Source: Nocardia vermiculata NBRC 100427 (GTDB lineage: Bacteria > Actinomycetota > Actinomycetes > Mycobacteriales > Mycobacteriaceae). Taken from it: a stretch of DNA of 64,000 bases. Under the pieces are notes generated by a model. That model ran no database searches. It saw only the letters and a program-made list of their open reading frames with translations, and was not told where the DNA came from. Position numbers and translations under genes: made by a program. How positions within the stretch are numbered: position 1 is the stretch's first letter; each line of letters begins with the position of its first letter. The DNA lies in NCBI RefSeq assembly GCF_001613265.1, contig NZ_BDCA01000010.1:114231-178230 (forward strand), in the 5' to 3' direction. Of this stretch, positions 47,032 to 55,349 are shown piece after piece.

Positions 47032-48011
47032 GAGGGCTTCGGGCTGTTGGCGATGAGCTGGTGCATCTCGTCGACATCCCTGATGCGACGATGTGCTGAG
47101 GCGGCTCGACCGAGCGCCGTCAGTTCATCGTAAATGCGGTGCGAACTGAAGTGTTTTGCGTTCTCAACTGCCTGCAGCCCAATCGCTGCAGCCTCTCTTG
47201 GGTCCCCCAGCCGCATGGTGATTGTGGCCAGGCGGATGAGCGAAAAGGTGCGGGAACGCGGATACTCCGCGCCTTGGAGTTGCACCGCCCGTCGAATACG
47301 TGGGGCGGCCAGTTCGATTCGCTCCCGAGCTTCGGCGACAGGCACCATGGCCTTACCTGTACTGCCCATATGCTCAGCTTCGTCGTAGTAGCACAACCAT
47401 GGCACAGCGGGTTCAGTCGTATGCTCAGCGAAATGCTCATCGGCACGTGCGACTTCAGCTATCGCCGCATCGGGCCTTCCAACTGCCGCGAGGAACTGCG
47501 CTCGAAGGGCTCCGAGCATTGCTCGGGCCGTCGCAGACAGCCGATCCGATCGAACCTGCGCGAGTTCGATCAGGGACAGCGCGTCATCGGCGCTACCCAG
47601 ATATGCCACTTTCCGTGCCATATCGGCCAGGGTACTGGCGCGCAGCTCCCAGGAACCGGCAGAGTCGGCACACCAGAGCGCGAACCGAAAATGGCGCTCG
47701 GATTCGGCGTAGTCCGCTATATCGAATGCTGAGAACGCGGCTACACCACTCAAATTTCCCACCGCTTCGAGTAGTGCACGGCGGGTCGCCGGCACCGCCC
47801 GTCCGGTCAGGAGCGGAACGAACAGATGCAAATGTTCTCCCGCGACGCTGCTCGCCGAGCCGCCGCCATGAAGATTCTCCGACGAAGCCGCCAAGCGAGT
47901 TGCCGCCTTCACTTTGTCGACATCAGACCAACCGACCCGATCAACCGAATCGACATCACGAAGATAGTCAGCAGGGACGGCATTCAGATCGAACGGGCTC
48001 AACAGGTTCAC
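47022..48011 (-). pseudogene. XRE-family regulator remnant, HTH lost
   Basis: The 329 codons from GTG 48009-48011 encode the TPR-like C-terminal part of the actinobacterial XRE regulators: LLSPFDLNAVPADYLRDVDS, ENLHGGG, LLEAVGNLSGVAAFSAFDIA, HFRFALWCADSAGSWELRAS, LADMARKVAYLGSADDALSL, and a C-terminus IANSPKPSWV. In intact relatives about 80 residues with a helix-turn-helix come first; here the frame upstream is antisense to DegT. So the DNA-binding half is missing. The stop overlaps the phosphotransferase ATG by 10 bp, the usual pairing of these two families. Confidence 0.78.
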
Positions 48012-48789
48012 CGTAACCCCGCTGCTACATCTCGGCGCCGTGCCAATACTGGCCGACTGCGATCGCAACGGGAACCTGGACCCCCACGACATCCCACGGC
48101 GAATCACAGAACACACCAAGGCGATCGTCGTTCAGCACATGTGGGGAATGCCCGCGCAAATCCGCAGCTTAGCCGGCCTGGCAGACGTCTACGGAGTACA
48201 ACTTCTCGAGGACGGTTCGCACGCCCACGGCGCGATGGTCGGCAGCCGGAAGGTAGGCATCTTCGGTCGGGCGTCCGCATTCAGCATGAATGGCCCGAAA
48301 CCGCTCTCGGCCGGCGAAGGCGGATTCATTCTCACCGACGACGAACAGGTCTACTACCGAACCCTCTTGCATGGGCAGTACAACAAGCGCTGCCGAAACG
48401 AGATACCGCCAAGTTTCAGCTTGAGCCGATTCGGGGTTACCGGCATGGGGCTGAAACACCGAATCCACCCACTGGCCGCCGCAATCGCGCTGGAGCAGCT
48501 CCCTCGGCTGGATGAGCACCTGGAAGCACGAGCCAAGGTCGCCAACAAAATCTGCGGAGAGCTCGCCGATCTCGCTGCGATCACCCCACCTCGAACGGAT
48601 TCCGATACTCGCCCTTCTTGGTATGGCCTTGCGCTGCAATATGAGGAGGACGCACACAGCCTCTCCATCGACCGGCTGTACGAGGCCCTCAAAGCCGAGG
48701 GCTGCGTCGAGCTGGACCGTCCTGGCTCTACCTGTCCGCTCAACCTCCTTCCGCTGTTCCAGGAACCAGGACCGTTGTTCCCGCAATGA
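48007..48789 (+). pseudogene. DegT/DnrJ/EryC1/StrS aminotransferase, N-terminus lost
   Basis: Homology starts abruptly inside the protein at FTVTPLLHLGAVPILADCDR, a block normally about 100 residues in, and continues with VQHMWGMPAQIRSLAGLADV, LLEDGSHAHGAMVGSRKVGI, FSMNGPKPLSAGEGGFILTD (PLP Lys region) and YGLALQYEEDAH. The first 100 residues, with the dimer and cofactor parts, are missing, so activity is unlikely. GTG at 48040 could restart translation. The C-terminus is also shorter than I expect (ends LPLFQEPGPLFPQ). Its stop overlaps the NUDIX ATG (ATGA). Confidence 0.75.
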
Positions 48790-49232
48790 ACCGTATGGAC
48801 GCCGAACTGGTCGAAAGGCTCACCACGGAAGCCGCGAACGACGGCATACAGCAACTCGTCGTCGGCGCCGTCGTCCATCACGAAGGCAAAGTGCTACTGC
48901 TGCAACGCCCCGAAGACGACTTCATGGGCGGCATCTGGGAACTCCCGAGCGGAAAAGTCGAAGCCGGGGAGAGCCTCGACCAAGCCCTGATTCGAGAAGT
49001 TGCAGAAGAAACAGCACTCGACGTGACCGCGTTGCGCACCTACCTCGGCAGCTTCGACTACCGGTCCGGCAGCGGTAGGGCCTCCCGTCAATTCAACTTC
49101 GCTGTAGACGTGAAGAACCCTGATTCCGTGCAGCTTCAAGAACACGACGCGTACACCTGGACAGAGCCGAAGGACGAGCCGCCCGTCACGGACGCCGTGC
49201 AGCAGGTCTTGGCTACCTATCGAGCGGTGTAG
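48786..49232 (+). CDS. NUDIX hydrolase
   Basis: A 148-residue NUDIX hydrolase with the intact box GxxExxxxxREUxEExGU seen as GKVEAGESLDQALIREVAEE followed by TALDVTAL. The preceding strand is QLVVGAVVHHEGKVLLLQRP and the later block SFDYRSGSGRASRQFNFAVD. The substrate is a nucleoside diphosphate linked to an unknown group. The ATG is at 48786, overlapping the DegT stop by 4 bp, with a second in-frame ATG at 48795. DegT, XRE, APH-family kinase and NUDIX genes occur together in other actinobacteria, so this is the surviving member of that set. Confidence 0.85.
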   Translation: MNRMDAELVERLTTEAANDGIQQLVVGAVVHHEGKVLLLQRPEDDFMGGIWELPSGKVEAGESLDQALIREVAEETALDVTALRTYLGSFDYRSGSGRASRQFNFAVDVKNPDSVQLQEHDAYTWTEPKDEPPVTDAVQQVLATYRAV

Positions 49233-49256
49233 GACAGCAAATCCGTTTCACGAGAC

Positions 49257-49298
49257 GGCAAATGAGCCACAACTGACACCCGTCAGTGCTCATTTGCC
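49257..49298. repeat. Long imperfect hairpin after the NUDIX gene
   Basis: GGCAAATGAGC (49257-49267) pairs with GCTCATTTGCC (49288-49298), and inside them ACTGAC pairs with GTCAGT across ACCC, leaving only a 4-nt CACA bulge. It starts 25 bp past the stop. It may be a terminator or a relic inverted repeat of a mobile element; the lower GC favours the second slightly. Confidence 0.6.
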
Positions 49299-49399
49299 GC
49301 GTTCCGAGGGCGGCCGGTTCGCGGCATCCCCTAAAACCCCTTCACCCCAACATCGCGGCCGTCGCAAGGCCGCCTCACGCCCTACTGCCATCAGCAGCC

Positions 49400-49425
49400 C
49401 TGGGGAACCGCCCCTCGGTTCCCAG
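49400..49425. terminator. Hairpin in the island spacer
   Basis: CTGGGGAACCG and CGGTTCCCAG pair across CCCCT, followed by GGGGG. It could terminate transcripts coming from the NUDIX side. Positions 49299-49471 otherwise hold nothing recognisable. Confidence 0.4.
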
Positions 49426-49471
49426 GGGGGATTGAGATCGCCCCACCAGCCATGCAACCAACAGAGCTTGG

Positions 49472-49678
49472 ATGATCGGCCCAAAAACTATGGAGCACAG
49501 AGTATTCGTTCATGCTGATGGCACACTCGCCGAGTTCATGTGCCAGGTGCACATGATGGAATTGACCGCCGACCGCGCCCGACAACTCATAGATATCCAC
49601 CGCCGACACCCTCCCGACGAATGCATCGTGCATCTGGAAGCGGCGTACCTACTGCTGATCGAGGAGGAGCGCACGTAA
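49472..49678 (+). CDS. Small soluble protein, unknown
   Basis: A 68-residue frame starting MIGPKTMEHRVFVHADGTLA, then VHMMELTADRARQLIDIHRR and a hydrophobic end HLEAAYLLLIEEERT. The amino-acid composition is balanced (not arginine-rich), unlike shadow frames. There is a second ATG at 49490. I do not recognise a family. It is the last item of the low-GC island; 49679-49903 downstream holds no gene. Confidence 0.45.
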   Translation: MIGPKTMEHRVFVHADGTLAEFMCQVHMMELTADRARQLIDIHRRHPPDECIVHLEAAYLLLIEEERT

Positions 49679-49903
49679 AGCTGGCACCCTACCGGTTGCC
49701 AGGAGCCCTCTTGATCAACCACCGCTACTTTCCCGCTGATGGCGTGTAGAACACAGCGCTTGCGAGATTTGAGTTGGGAGAGAATGTCGTCGAGTTCCGC
49801 ACCAGATCGCAGAACCGCAACATTTTTGGCAGAGGTTGAGGTTCGACACTTCCCACCTCGCTGTCATTTCGCTGCCCTCCGAGCGGGCAGCTAGGCACCT
49901 CCT

Positions 49904-50749
49904 TCACCAACCGTAAAAACCGTGCCCCGTCTTGCGCCCCAGCTCTCCCCGTTCCACCTTGTCGCGCAACAGCTGCGGTGCCGCGAACCTTTCACCGAGC
50001 GTCGAACGCAGGTAGTCGGCGACCGCGAGCCGGACATCGAGGCCGACCAGGTCGGTAGAGCGCAGTGGGCCCATCGGGTGGCGGTAGCCCAGCTCCATGG
50101 CCTTATCGATGGATTCGGCGTCGGCGACGTCCTCCTCCACCATTCGGATCGCCTCCAGTCCCAGCAGCACCCCGAGCCGGCTGGTCGCGAAGCCGGGGGA
50201 ATCGCGTACCACCACCGGTTCCTTGCCGAGTGTCCGCACCCAGGCGGTGACCGCATTCACCCCCTCGTCGGTGACGTCGACCGGCCGCACGATCTCCACC
50301 AGTGCCGAGGCCGGGACCGGGTTGAAGAAGTGGGTGCCCAGGAAGCGCCCCGGTCGCTCGAGGGCCGCGGCCATCTCGCCGACCGAGAGCGAACTGGTAT
50401 TCGTGGCCAGCACCGCCGTCTCAGGAAGTATCCGTTCGGCTGCCGCGAGTACCTCCAGCTTTAGCGCCATGACCTCGGGAACCGCCTCGACCAGGAGTTC
50501 GACGTCGGCCCCGATCCTGTTCACCTCGCTGACGAACGAGACCCGCGCGGTGACGACCTCGACCGTGTCACCCAGCTTCCCCCGCTCTTCGGCTCGAGCC
50601 AGGCTGCGGGCCAGCCGCTGCCGGGCCGCATCGAGATCGCCGGCCTCGCACACCGTGACCGTGGCGCCGGCCGCCGCGAATACGTGGGCGATGCCGATCC
50701 CCATCCGGCCGCCGCCGATCACCGCAGTTCGGGTGGGAAATGCGCTCAT
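49904..50749 (-). CDS. 3-hydroxyacyl-CoA dehydrogenase (3-hydroxybutyryl type)
   Basis: A 281-residue NAD-dependent L-3-hydroxyacyl-CoA dehydrogenase of the short Hbd/PaaH type. Motifs: VIGGGRMGIGIAHVFAAAGA (Rossmann), VELLVEAVPEVMALKLEVL, NTSSLSVGEMA, GTHFFNPVPASALVEIV (catalytic His and Glu), and NPGF-like DSPGFATSRLG in the C-terminal domain, ending GRKTGHGFYGW. It would oxidise 3-hydroxybutyryl-CoA after glutaryl-CoA/crotonyl-CoA. The ATG at 50747-50749 has AAGAGG upstream. Its promoter is the site 2 block, divergent from the crotonase operon. Confidence 0.9.
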   Translation of the reverse strand: MSAFPTRTAVIGGGRMGIGIAHVFAAAGATVTVCEAGDLDAARQRLARSLARAEERGKLGDTVEVVTARVSFVSEVNRIGADVELLVEAVPEVMALKLEVLAAAERILPETAVLATNTSSLSVGEMAAALERPGRFLGTHFFNPVPASALVEIVRPVDVTDEGVNAVTAWVRTLGKEPVVVRDSPGFATSRLGVLLGLEAIRMVEEDVADAESIDKAMELGYRHPMGPLRSTDLVGLDVRLAVADYLRSTLGERFAAPQLLRDKVERGELGRKTGHGFYGW

Positions 50750-50807
50750 TGTTGCCTCTTCTCCTGGAATCGGATCACGGTTTCATCCCCGCTGACGAAT
50801 GTGGTCC

Positions 50808-50863
50808 TTGACACATGATCAGAGATGAATGTACGTTCATTCACAACAAATATCAATTCACTC
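50808..50863. promoter_or_regulatory. Divergent promoters with TGAATG-N6-CATTCA operator (site 2)
   Basis: The operator TGAATGTACGTTCATTCA is at 50826-50843. On the minus strand, -35 TTGATA (50851-50856) and -10 TACATT (50828-50833) are 17 bp apart, facing the dehydrogenase. On the plus strand, TTGACA (50808-50813) and TACGTT (50832-50837) are 18 bp apart, facing the crotonase operon. One bound dimer would cover both -10 boxes. Confidence 0.85.
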
Positions 50864-50910
50864 ATCCGGTGGACACGGGTTCGCCGCACCAGCGACGCGA
50901 GGGAAGCACC

Positions 50911-51720
50911 ATGGATTTCTCGACCTACGAACAGCTCACCTTCAAACGCCTCGACCAGGGCGTCCTGCTCATCACGATCGACCGGCCGGAGAAGTACAAC
51001 GCCGCCGACGAGCAAATGCATGCCGAGCTGGCGCGGGTCTGGACGGATGTGTCGGCCGATCCGGAAACCCGGGTCGCGGTGATCACCGGCGCCGGCAAGG
51101 CGTTCTCCGCGGGTGGCGATCTGGCGATGGTCGAACGCATGGCGGGTAACCACGAGCGGGTCGCGAACATGCTCCACGAGATGAGCGATCTGGTCTACAA
51201 CATGATCAACTGCGAGAAGCCGGTCGTGGCCGCGATCAACGGCGTCGCCGTGGGCGCGGGGCTGGTGGTGGCCCTGCTCTCGGATATCTCGATCTGCGCC
51301 GAGGACGCCAAACTCGGCGACGGGCACGTGAAGCTCGGCGTCGCCGCCGGCGACCACGCCGCGATCCTGTGGCCCCTGCTGTCCGGGATGGCCAAGGCCA
51401 AGTACTACCTGCTGACCGGCGAGATGATCGGCGGTGCCGAGGCCGAGCGGATCGGCATGGTGACCAGCGCGGTGCCGCGGGAGCAGGTACTCGACGATGC
51501 GCTGACGGTCGCGAACAAGCTCGCCGGCGGCTCGCAGTTGGCGATCCGGTGGACGAAGAAGGCGCTCAACAACTGGCTCAAGCAGGCCGGTCCGATCTTC
51601 GACCAGTCCGCCGCCTACGAAATGCTCTGCTTCATGGGCCCCGACGTCACCGAGGGCTACACCGCGCTGCGGGAGAAGCGCGCACCACAGTTCCCCTCCG
51701 CCCAGCCCACCAGCAACTGA
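50911..51720 (+). CDS. Crotonase-family protein lacking both hydratase glutamates
   Basis: A 269-residue crotonase-fold protein with oxyanion-hole region [20 protein letters not shown] and [20 protein letters not shown]. Where enoyl-CoA hydratase has Glu144 (GGGCE) this has Val (GAGLV), and where it has Glu164 (QPEI) this has His (GDGHVK). Val at the first site is also found in MenB and BadI. So hydration is unlikely, and a hydrolase or ring-cleaving (BadI-like) role is proposed because the next gene is BadH-like. ATG at 50911 with GAGGGAAG; the SDR follows after 9 bp. Confidence 0.8.
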   Translation: MDFSTYEQLTFKRLDQGVLLITIDRPEKYNAADEQMHAELARVWTDVSADPETRVAVITGAGKAFSAGGDLAMVERMAGNHERVANMLHEMSDLVYNMINCEKPVVAAINGVAVGAGLVVALLSDISICAEDAKLGDGHVKLGVAAGDHAAILWPLLSGMAKAKYYLLTGEMIGGAEAERIGMVTSAVPREQVLDDALTVANKLAGGSQLAIRWTKKALNNWLKQAGPIFDQSAAYEMLCFMGPDVTEGYTALREKRAPQFPSAQPTSN

Positions 51721-51729
51721 GGAAACGAT

Positions 51730-52464
51730 ATGAGCGACAACACCATTGCGTTGGTCACCGGCGCGGGCTCGGGTATCGGCCGCGCCATCACCCTGGCGCT
51801 CGCCGCCCGCGGCGACAAGGTCGTCGCCGCGGATCTCGATCTCGATGCGGCCGAACGCACGGCCGACGAGCAGGCGGACCGAATTTTCGCCATGAAGGTC
51901 GATATCGCGGACCCCGAGCAGGTCGCAGCCCTGCGCGACCAGGTTCACGCCGAGGTCGGTGTGCCGACCGTGCTGGTCAATGCGGCCGGCTGGGACCGCA
52001 CCGACAAATTCCTCAACGCCACACCGGAATTCGCGCAGAAGGTCGTTGCGATCAACTACCTCGGCCCGGTGCACATGTGCAGCACCTTCCTGCCCGGCAT
52101 GGTGGAGGCCGGCGGCGGTCGGGTGGTCAACCTCGCCAGCGATGCGGGCCGCGTGGGCAGTTCGGGAGAGACCATCTACGCCGGCGCCAAGGGCGGCGTC
52201 ATCGCACTGACCAAATCACTGGCTCGTGAAATGGCCCGGCACTCGATCACCGTCAACTGTGTCTGCCCGGGCCCCACCGACACCCCGCTGTTCCAGGCAC
52301 AGGAGGAACGGTTGAAAGAGGCTCTGATCAAGGCGATTCCGTTCCGCCGACTGGCCCGGCCCGAGGAGGTCGCGGCACCGGCACTCTTCTTCGCCTCCCC
52401 CGACGCGTCGTTCATCACCGGCCAGGTGATAAGCGTCAGTGGCGGCCTCACCATGGCCGGCTGA
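51730..52464 (+). CDS. BadH-like short-chain dehydrogenase
   Basis: A 244-residue NAD-type SDR: VTGAGSGIGRAITLALAARG, VNAAGWDRTDKF, active-site YAGAKGGVIALTKSL (YxxxK) and VNCVCPGPTDTPLFQ, ending FITGQVISVSGGLTMAG. NAAGWD, the block NLASDAGRVGSSGETIY and the C-terminus closely resemble what I recall of BadH, the 2-hydroxycyclohexanecarboxyl-CoA dehydrogenase of Rhodopseudomonas palustris. The assignment to an alicyclic substrate is from recalled similarity and neighbours, not from an experiment. It sits between the crotonase and the AMP ligase in one operon. Confidence 0.82.
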   Translation: MSDNTIALVTGAGSGIGRAITLALAARGDKVVAADLDLDAAERTADEQADRIFAMKVDIADPEQVAALRDQVHAEVGVPTVLVNAAGWDRTDKFLNATPEFAQKVVAINYLGPVHMCSTFLPGMVEAGGGRVVNLASDAGRVGSSGETIYAGAKGGVIALTKSLAREMARHSITVNCVCPGPTDTPLFQAQEERLKEALIKAIPFRRLARPEEVAAPALFFASPDASFITGQVISVSGGLTMAG

Positions 52465-52496
52465 CGGGCCGACGGAGATCTCGGAGGACGATTCAG

Positions 52497-54140
52497 ATGT
52501 ACGACGCGCAAGCCTACCGGCAGTATTTCGAGCACGATTTCACCTATCTCAACGGTTTTCGGCGCAACGTCCACCGCTACGCCCACCGCCCGGCCATCGA
52601 GGATCCCCTGACCGGGACCACCCTCACCTACGCCGAACTCGGCGAGCAGGTCGACCGGCTGGCCACCGGTCTCGCCGATGCGGGAGTCGCTCCGGACGAT
52701 GTCGTGGCCTACCAGCTGTTCAACGGAATCGAGTTCGCCACCCTGTATCTGGCGACCCAGGCCGCGGGCGCGGTCGGCTCACCGATGAACTTCCGGCTGG
52801 CGGCCGGTGAGACGTCCTACATCCTGAACTCGAGCCGCCCCCGGGTCTTCGTCTACGACACCGACCTCACCGATATGGTGCGTGGCGCACTGGAGCGCAG
52901 CGCTTTTCGCCCACCGGTGCTGGTCGCTGTAGGCGCGGGTGAGCCGCTGCCGGGGGCCGTCCGCTTCGGCGAACTGTTCGCCGAAGCGCCACGCCCACTG
53001 GACGTGCACCGCACGGTGTGGGACGAAACCACCCGGCTCTACACCTCCGGCACCACCGGAATGCCGAAGGGCGTGCCGCTCAACAGCATGGCCGAGATCT
53101 TCAGCGCGCACGACGTGATCATGCATTTTCCGTTGTCGCCGGAGGACAAGGCGATGAATATGACCCCGTGGTTCCACCGCGGCGGACTCTATTGCGCCGG
53201 CCCCAATCCCACCTTCTATCTGGGTTCGTCACTGGTGCCGATGCGCACCTTCGACGCGGACACCACCCTCGACTACGTGCAGCGCTACGGGCTGACCTTC
53301 CTCATCGGCGCACCGACCAATCTGGCCATGCTCGCGCACGCACAGGAAGCCCGTCCGCGTGATCTGTCCAGCCTGCGCGGTATCGTCACGATGGGTGCGC
53401 CGCTGGAGCGGGAGGCGGCACTGCGGTACCAGAACGTATTGAATCCCAACATCTTCAACGGCTACGGAAGTACCGAGGGATTCTGGAACACCTTCTTGCG
53501 GCCCACCGATCTGCCCGCCATGGCCGGTACCGCGGGCCGCGCCTGCATCGACGACGACGTCGCGGTGGTCAAGATCTTCGACGACCGGGTAGCCGCGCCG
53601 CACGAAACGGTCGCCAGGGACGGCACCGAGGTGGGTGAGGTGATCGTCCGCTCCCCGAAGGGGTCGAACGCCTACTTCGACTCGCCCGATCAGGAGGCCC
53701 GCAAATTCCACGACGGCTGGTTGTATATCGGTGATCTCGCCACCTGGGACGAACAGGAGTTCGTCACCATCGTCGGCCGCAAGGACGACATGCTGATCTC
53801 CGGCGGTGAGAACGTGCACCCGGTCCAGGTCGAGGAGGCGCTCAATGAACATCCCGGAGTGAATGATTCGCTGGTCGTAGGCATTCCGGACGAGCGGTGG
53901 GGTCAGCTCGTCGTCGCCTATGTCGTGGCCGCCGACCCCGGACTCGGGGTGGCCGATCTGGACCGGCACTGCCGTGAGCATCCGATGCTGTCGGCCTTCA
54001 AACGCCCGCGTGCCTACCGGTTCGTCGACTCGCTGCCGGTCTCGGCCACCGGTAAGAAGCTGCACTACAAGGTCACCGAGCAGGCTCGCGGCGATGCCGA
54101 AGCCGGACTGTTCACCTACCCGGACAAGGAAAACGTATGA
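52497..54140 (+). CDS. AMP-forming acyl-CoA synthetase
   Basis: A 547-residue ANL-superfamily ligase that activates a carboxylic acid as its CoA thioester through an acyl-AMP. Motifs: RLYTSGTTGMPKGVPLNSMA (A3), MTPWFHRGG, FNGYGSTEGFW (A5), LYIGDLATWDEQEFVTIVGR (A7), KDDMLISGGENVHPVQVEEA (A8) and LPVSATGKKLHYK (A10 catalytic Lys). The N-terminus YDAQAYRQYFEHDFTYLNGF is characteristic of the medium-chain/cyclic-acid type ligases, but the acid is not readable. As the first enzyme of the operon's pathway it is an AliA-like candidate. The ATG at 52497 follows the SDR by 32 bp; the stop overlaps the next ATG (ATGA). Confidence 0.85.
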   Translation: MYDAQAYRQYFEHDFTYLNGFRRNVHRYAHRPAIEDPLTGTTLTYAELGEQVDRLATGLADAGVAPDDVVAYQLFNGIEFATLYLATQAAGAVGSPMNFRLAAGETSYILNSSRPRVFVYDTDLTDMVRGALERSAFRPPVLVAVGAGEPLPGAVRFGELFAEAPRPLDVHRTVWDETTRLYTSGTTGMPKGVPLNSMAEIFSAHDVIMHFPLSPEDKAMNMTPWFHRGGLYCAGPNPTFYLGSSLVPMRTFDADTTLDYVQRYGLTFLIGAPTNLAMLAHAQEARPRDLSSLRGIVTMGAPLEREAALRYQNVLNPNIFNGYGSTEGFWNTFLRPTDLPAMAGTAGRACIDDDVAVVKIFDDRVAAPHETVARDGTEVGEVIVRSPKGSNAYFDSPDQEARKFHDGWLYIGDLATWDEQEFVTIVGRKDDMLISGGENVHPVQVEEALNEHPGVNDSLVVGIPDERWGQLVVAYVVAADPGLGVADLDRHCREHPMLSAFKRPRAYRFVDSLPVSATGKKLHYKVTEQARGDAEAGLFTYPDKENV

Positions 54141-55324
54141 GCGCCACCCGGCCACCCGCATTCGACGCACTCGATCCGCTGAGCCTCGATTCGCTGCTCT
54201 CCGAGGACGAACGGGCAGTACGCGACAGCGTGCGCGGCTTCTGCGCCGAACACATCACCCCGCACATCGCCGACTGGTTCGAGGCCGGCGAGCTGCCCAC
54301 CGCCCGGGAACTGGCGCGAGAGTTCGGCAAACTCGGGGTCCTCGGCATGCACCTCGAGGGCTACGGCTGCAGCGGATCCTCGGCCGTGCACTACGGGCTG
54401 GCCTGTCTGGAACTCGAGGCGTGCGATTCCGGGATCCGCTCGTTGGTGTCGGTGCAGGGCTCGCTGGCAATGTTCTCCATCTGGAACAACGGCTCCGAGG
54501 AGCAGAAACAACGCTGGCTTCCGGGCATGGCCGCGGGCGAGACCATCGGCTGCTTCGGTCTGACCGAGCCCGATGTGGGCAGTGATCCCTCGGCGATGCA
54601 GACCCGCGCCGTGCGCGACGGCGACGACTGGATCCTCAACGGCCGCAAGATGTGGATCACCAACGGCTCGATCGCCGACGTCGCGGTGGTGTGGGCGAAC
54701 ACCGGCGAGGGTATCCGCGGCTTCATCGTGCCGACCGATACCAAGGGTTTCACCGCCCACACCATCAAGCACAAACTCTCACTGCGCGCCTCGGTCACCA
54801 GCGAGCTGGTTCTCGACGACGTGCGGCTGCCCGCCGAGGCGATGATGCCGGAGGGCAAGGGGGTGAAGGCACCGCTGTCGAGCCTGTCCGAGGCGCGCTA
54901 CGGCATCATCTGGGGCTCGATGGGTGCCGCACGCTCCGCGTGGGAGGCGGCCCGCGACTATTCGATGCAGCGCAACCAGTTCGGCCGCCCGATCGCCGGA
55001 TTCCAGCTCACCCAGGCCAAGCTCACCGATATGGCGGTCGAGCTGCACAAGGGGCAGCTGCTTTCGCTGCATCTGGGCCGGCTCAAGGATTCGGTGGGGC
55101 TGCGCCCCGAGCAGGTGAGCTTCGGCAAGCTCAACAACACCCGCGAGGCCATCGAGATCTGCCGCACCGCGCGAACGGTGCTGGGCGGCAACGGCATCTC
55201 ACTGGAGTACCCCATCATCCGGCACATGGTGAATCTGGAGTCCGTCCTCACCTACGAGGGGACCCCGGAGATGCACCAGCTGGTACTCGGTCAGGCCTTC
55301 ACCGGCCAGAACGCCTTCCGCTGA
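54137..55324 (+). CDS. gcdH: Glutaryl-CoA dehydrogenase-like acyl-CoA dehydrogenase
   Basis: A 395-residue FAD enzyme. Features shared with glutaryl-CoA dehydrogenases are GYGCSGSSAVHYGLACLELE, CGFGLTEP-like CFGLTEPDVGSDPSAMQTRA, GRKMWITNGSIADV, LGGNGISLEYPIIRHMVNLE and the catalytic base in LTYEGTPEMHQLVLG. It would oxidatively decarboxylate glutaryl-CoA to crotonyl-CoA. The Arg that binds the glutaryl carboxylate was not verified, so a non-decarboxylating relative is possible. It is coupled by overlap to the ligase and followed after 25 bp by another dehydrogenase. Confidence 0.82.
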   Translation: MSATRPPAFDALDPLSLDSLLSEDERAVRDSVRGFCAEHITPHIADWFEAGELPTARELAREFGKLGVLGMHLEGYGCSGSSAVHYGLACLELEACDSGIRSLVSVQGSLAMFSIWNNGSEEQKQRWLPGMAAGETIGCFGLTEPDVGSDPSAMQTRAVRDGDDWILNGRKMWITNGSIADVAVVWANTGEGIRGFIVPTDTKGFTAHTIKHKLSLRASVTSELVLDDVRLPAEAMMPEGKGVKAPLSSLSEARYGIIWGSMGAARSAWEAARDYSMQRNQFGRPIAGFQLTQAKLTDMAVELHKGQLLSLHLGRLKDSVGLRPEQVSFGKLNNTREAIEICRTARTVLGGNGISLEYPIIRHMVNLESVLTYEGTPEMHQLVLGQAFTGQNAFR

Positions 55325-55349
55325 CATATTTTCGACAAGAGGTCATTCG

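Noticed and set aside
46058..47077. Single 339-codon kinase gene
   Set aside because: Its first residues and last 85 residues lack family similarity; family ends are found in other frames, so a frameshifted pseudogene with boundaries 46143-47031 is preferred.
49257..49425. Hairpins as ends of a mobile element
   Set aside because: No transposase, target duplication or second copy is visible, so they are recorded only as hairpins.
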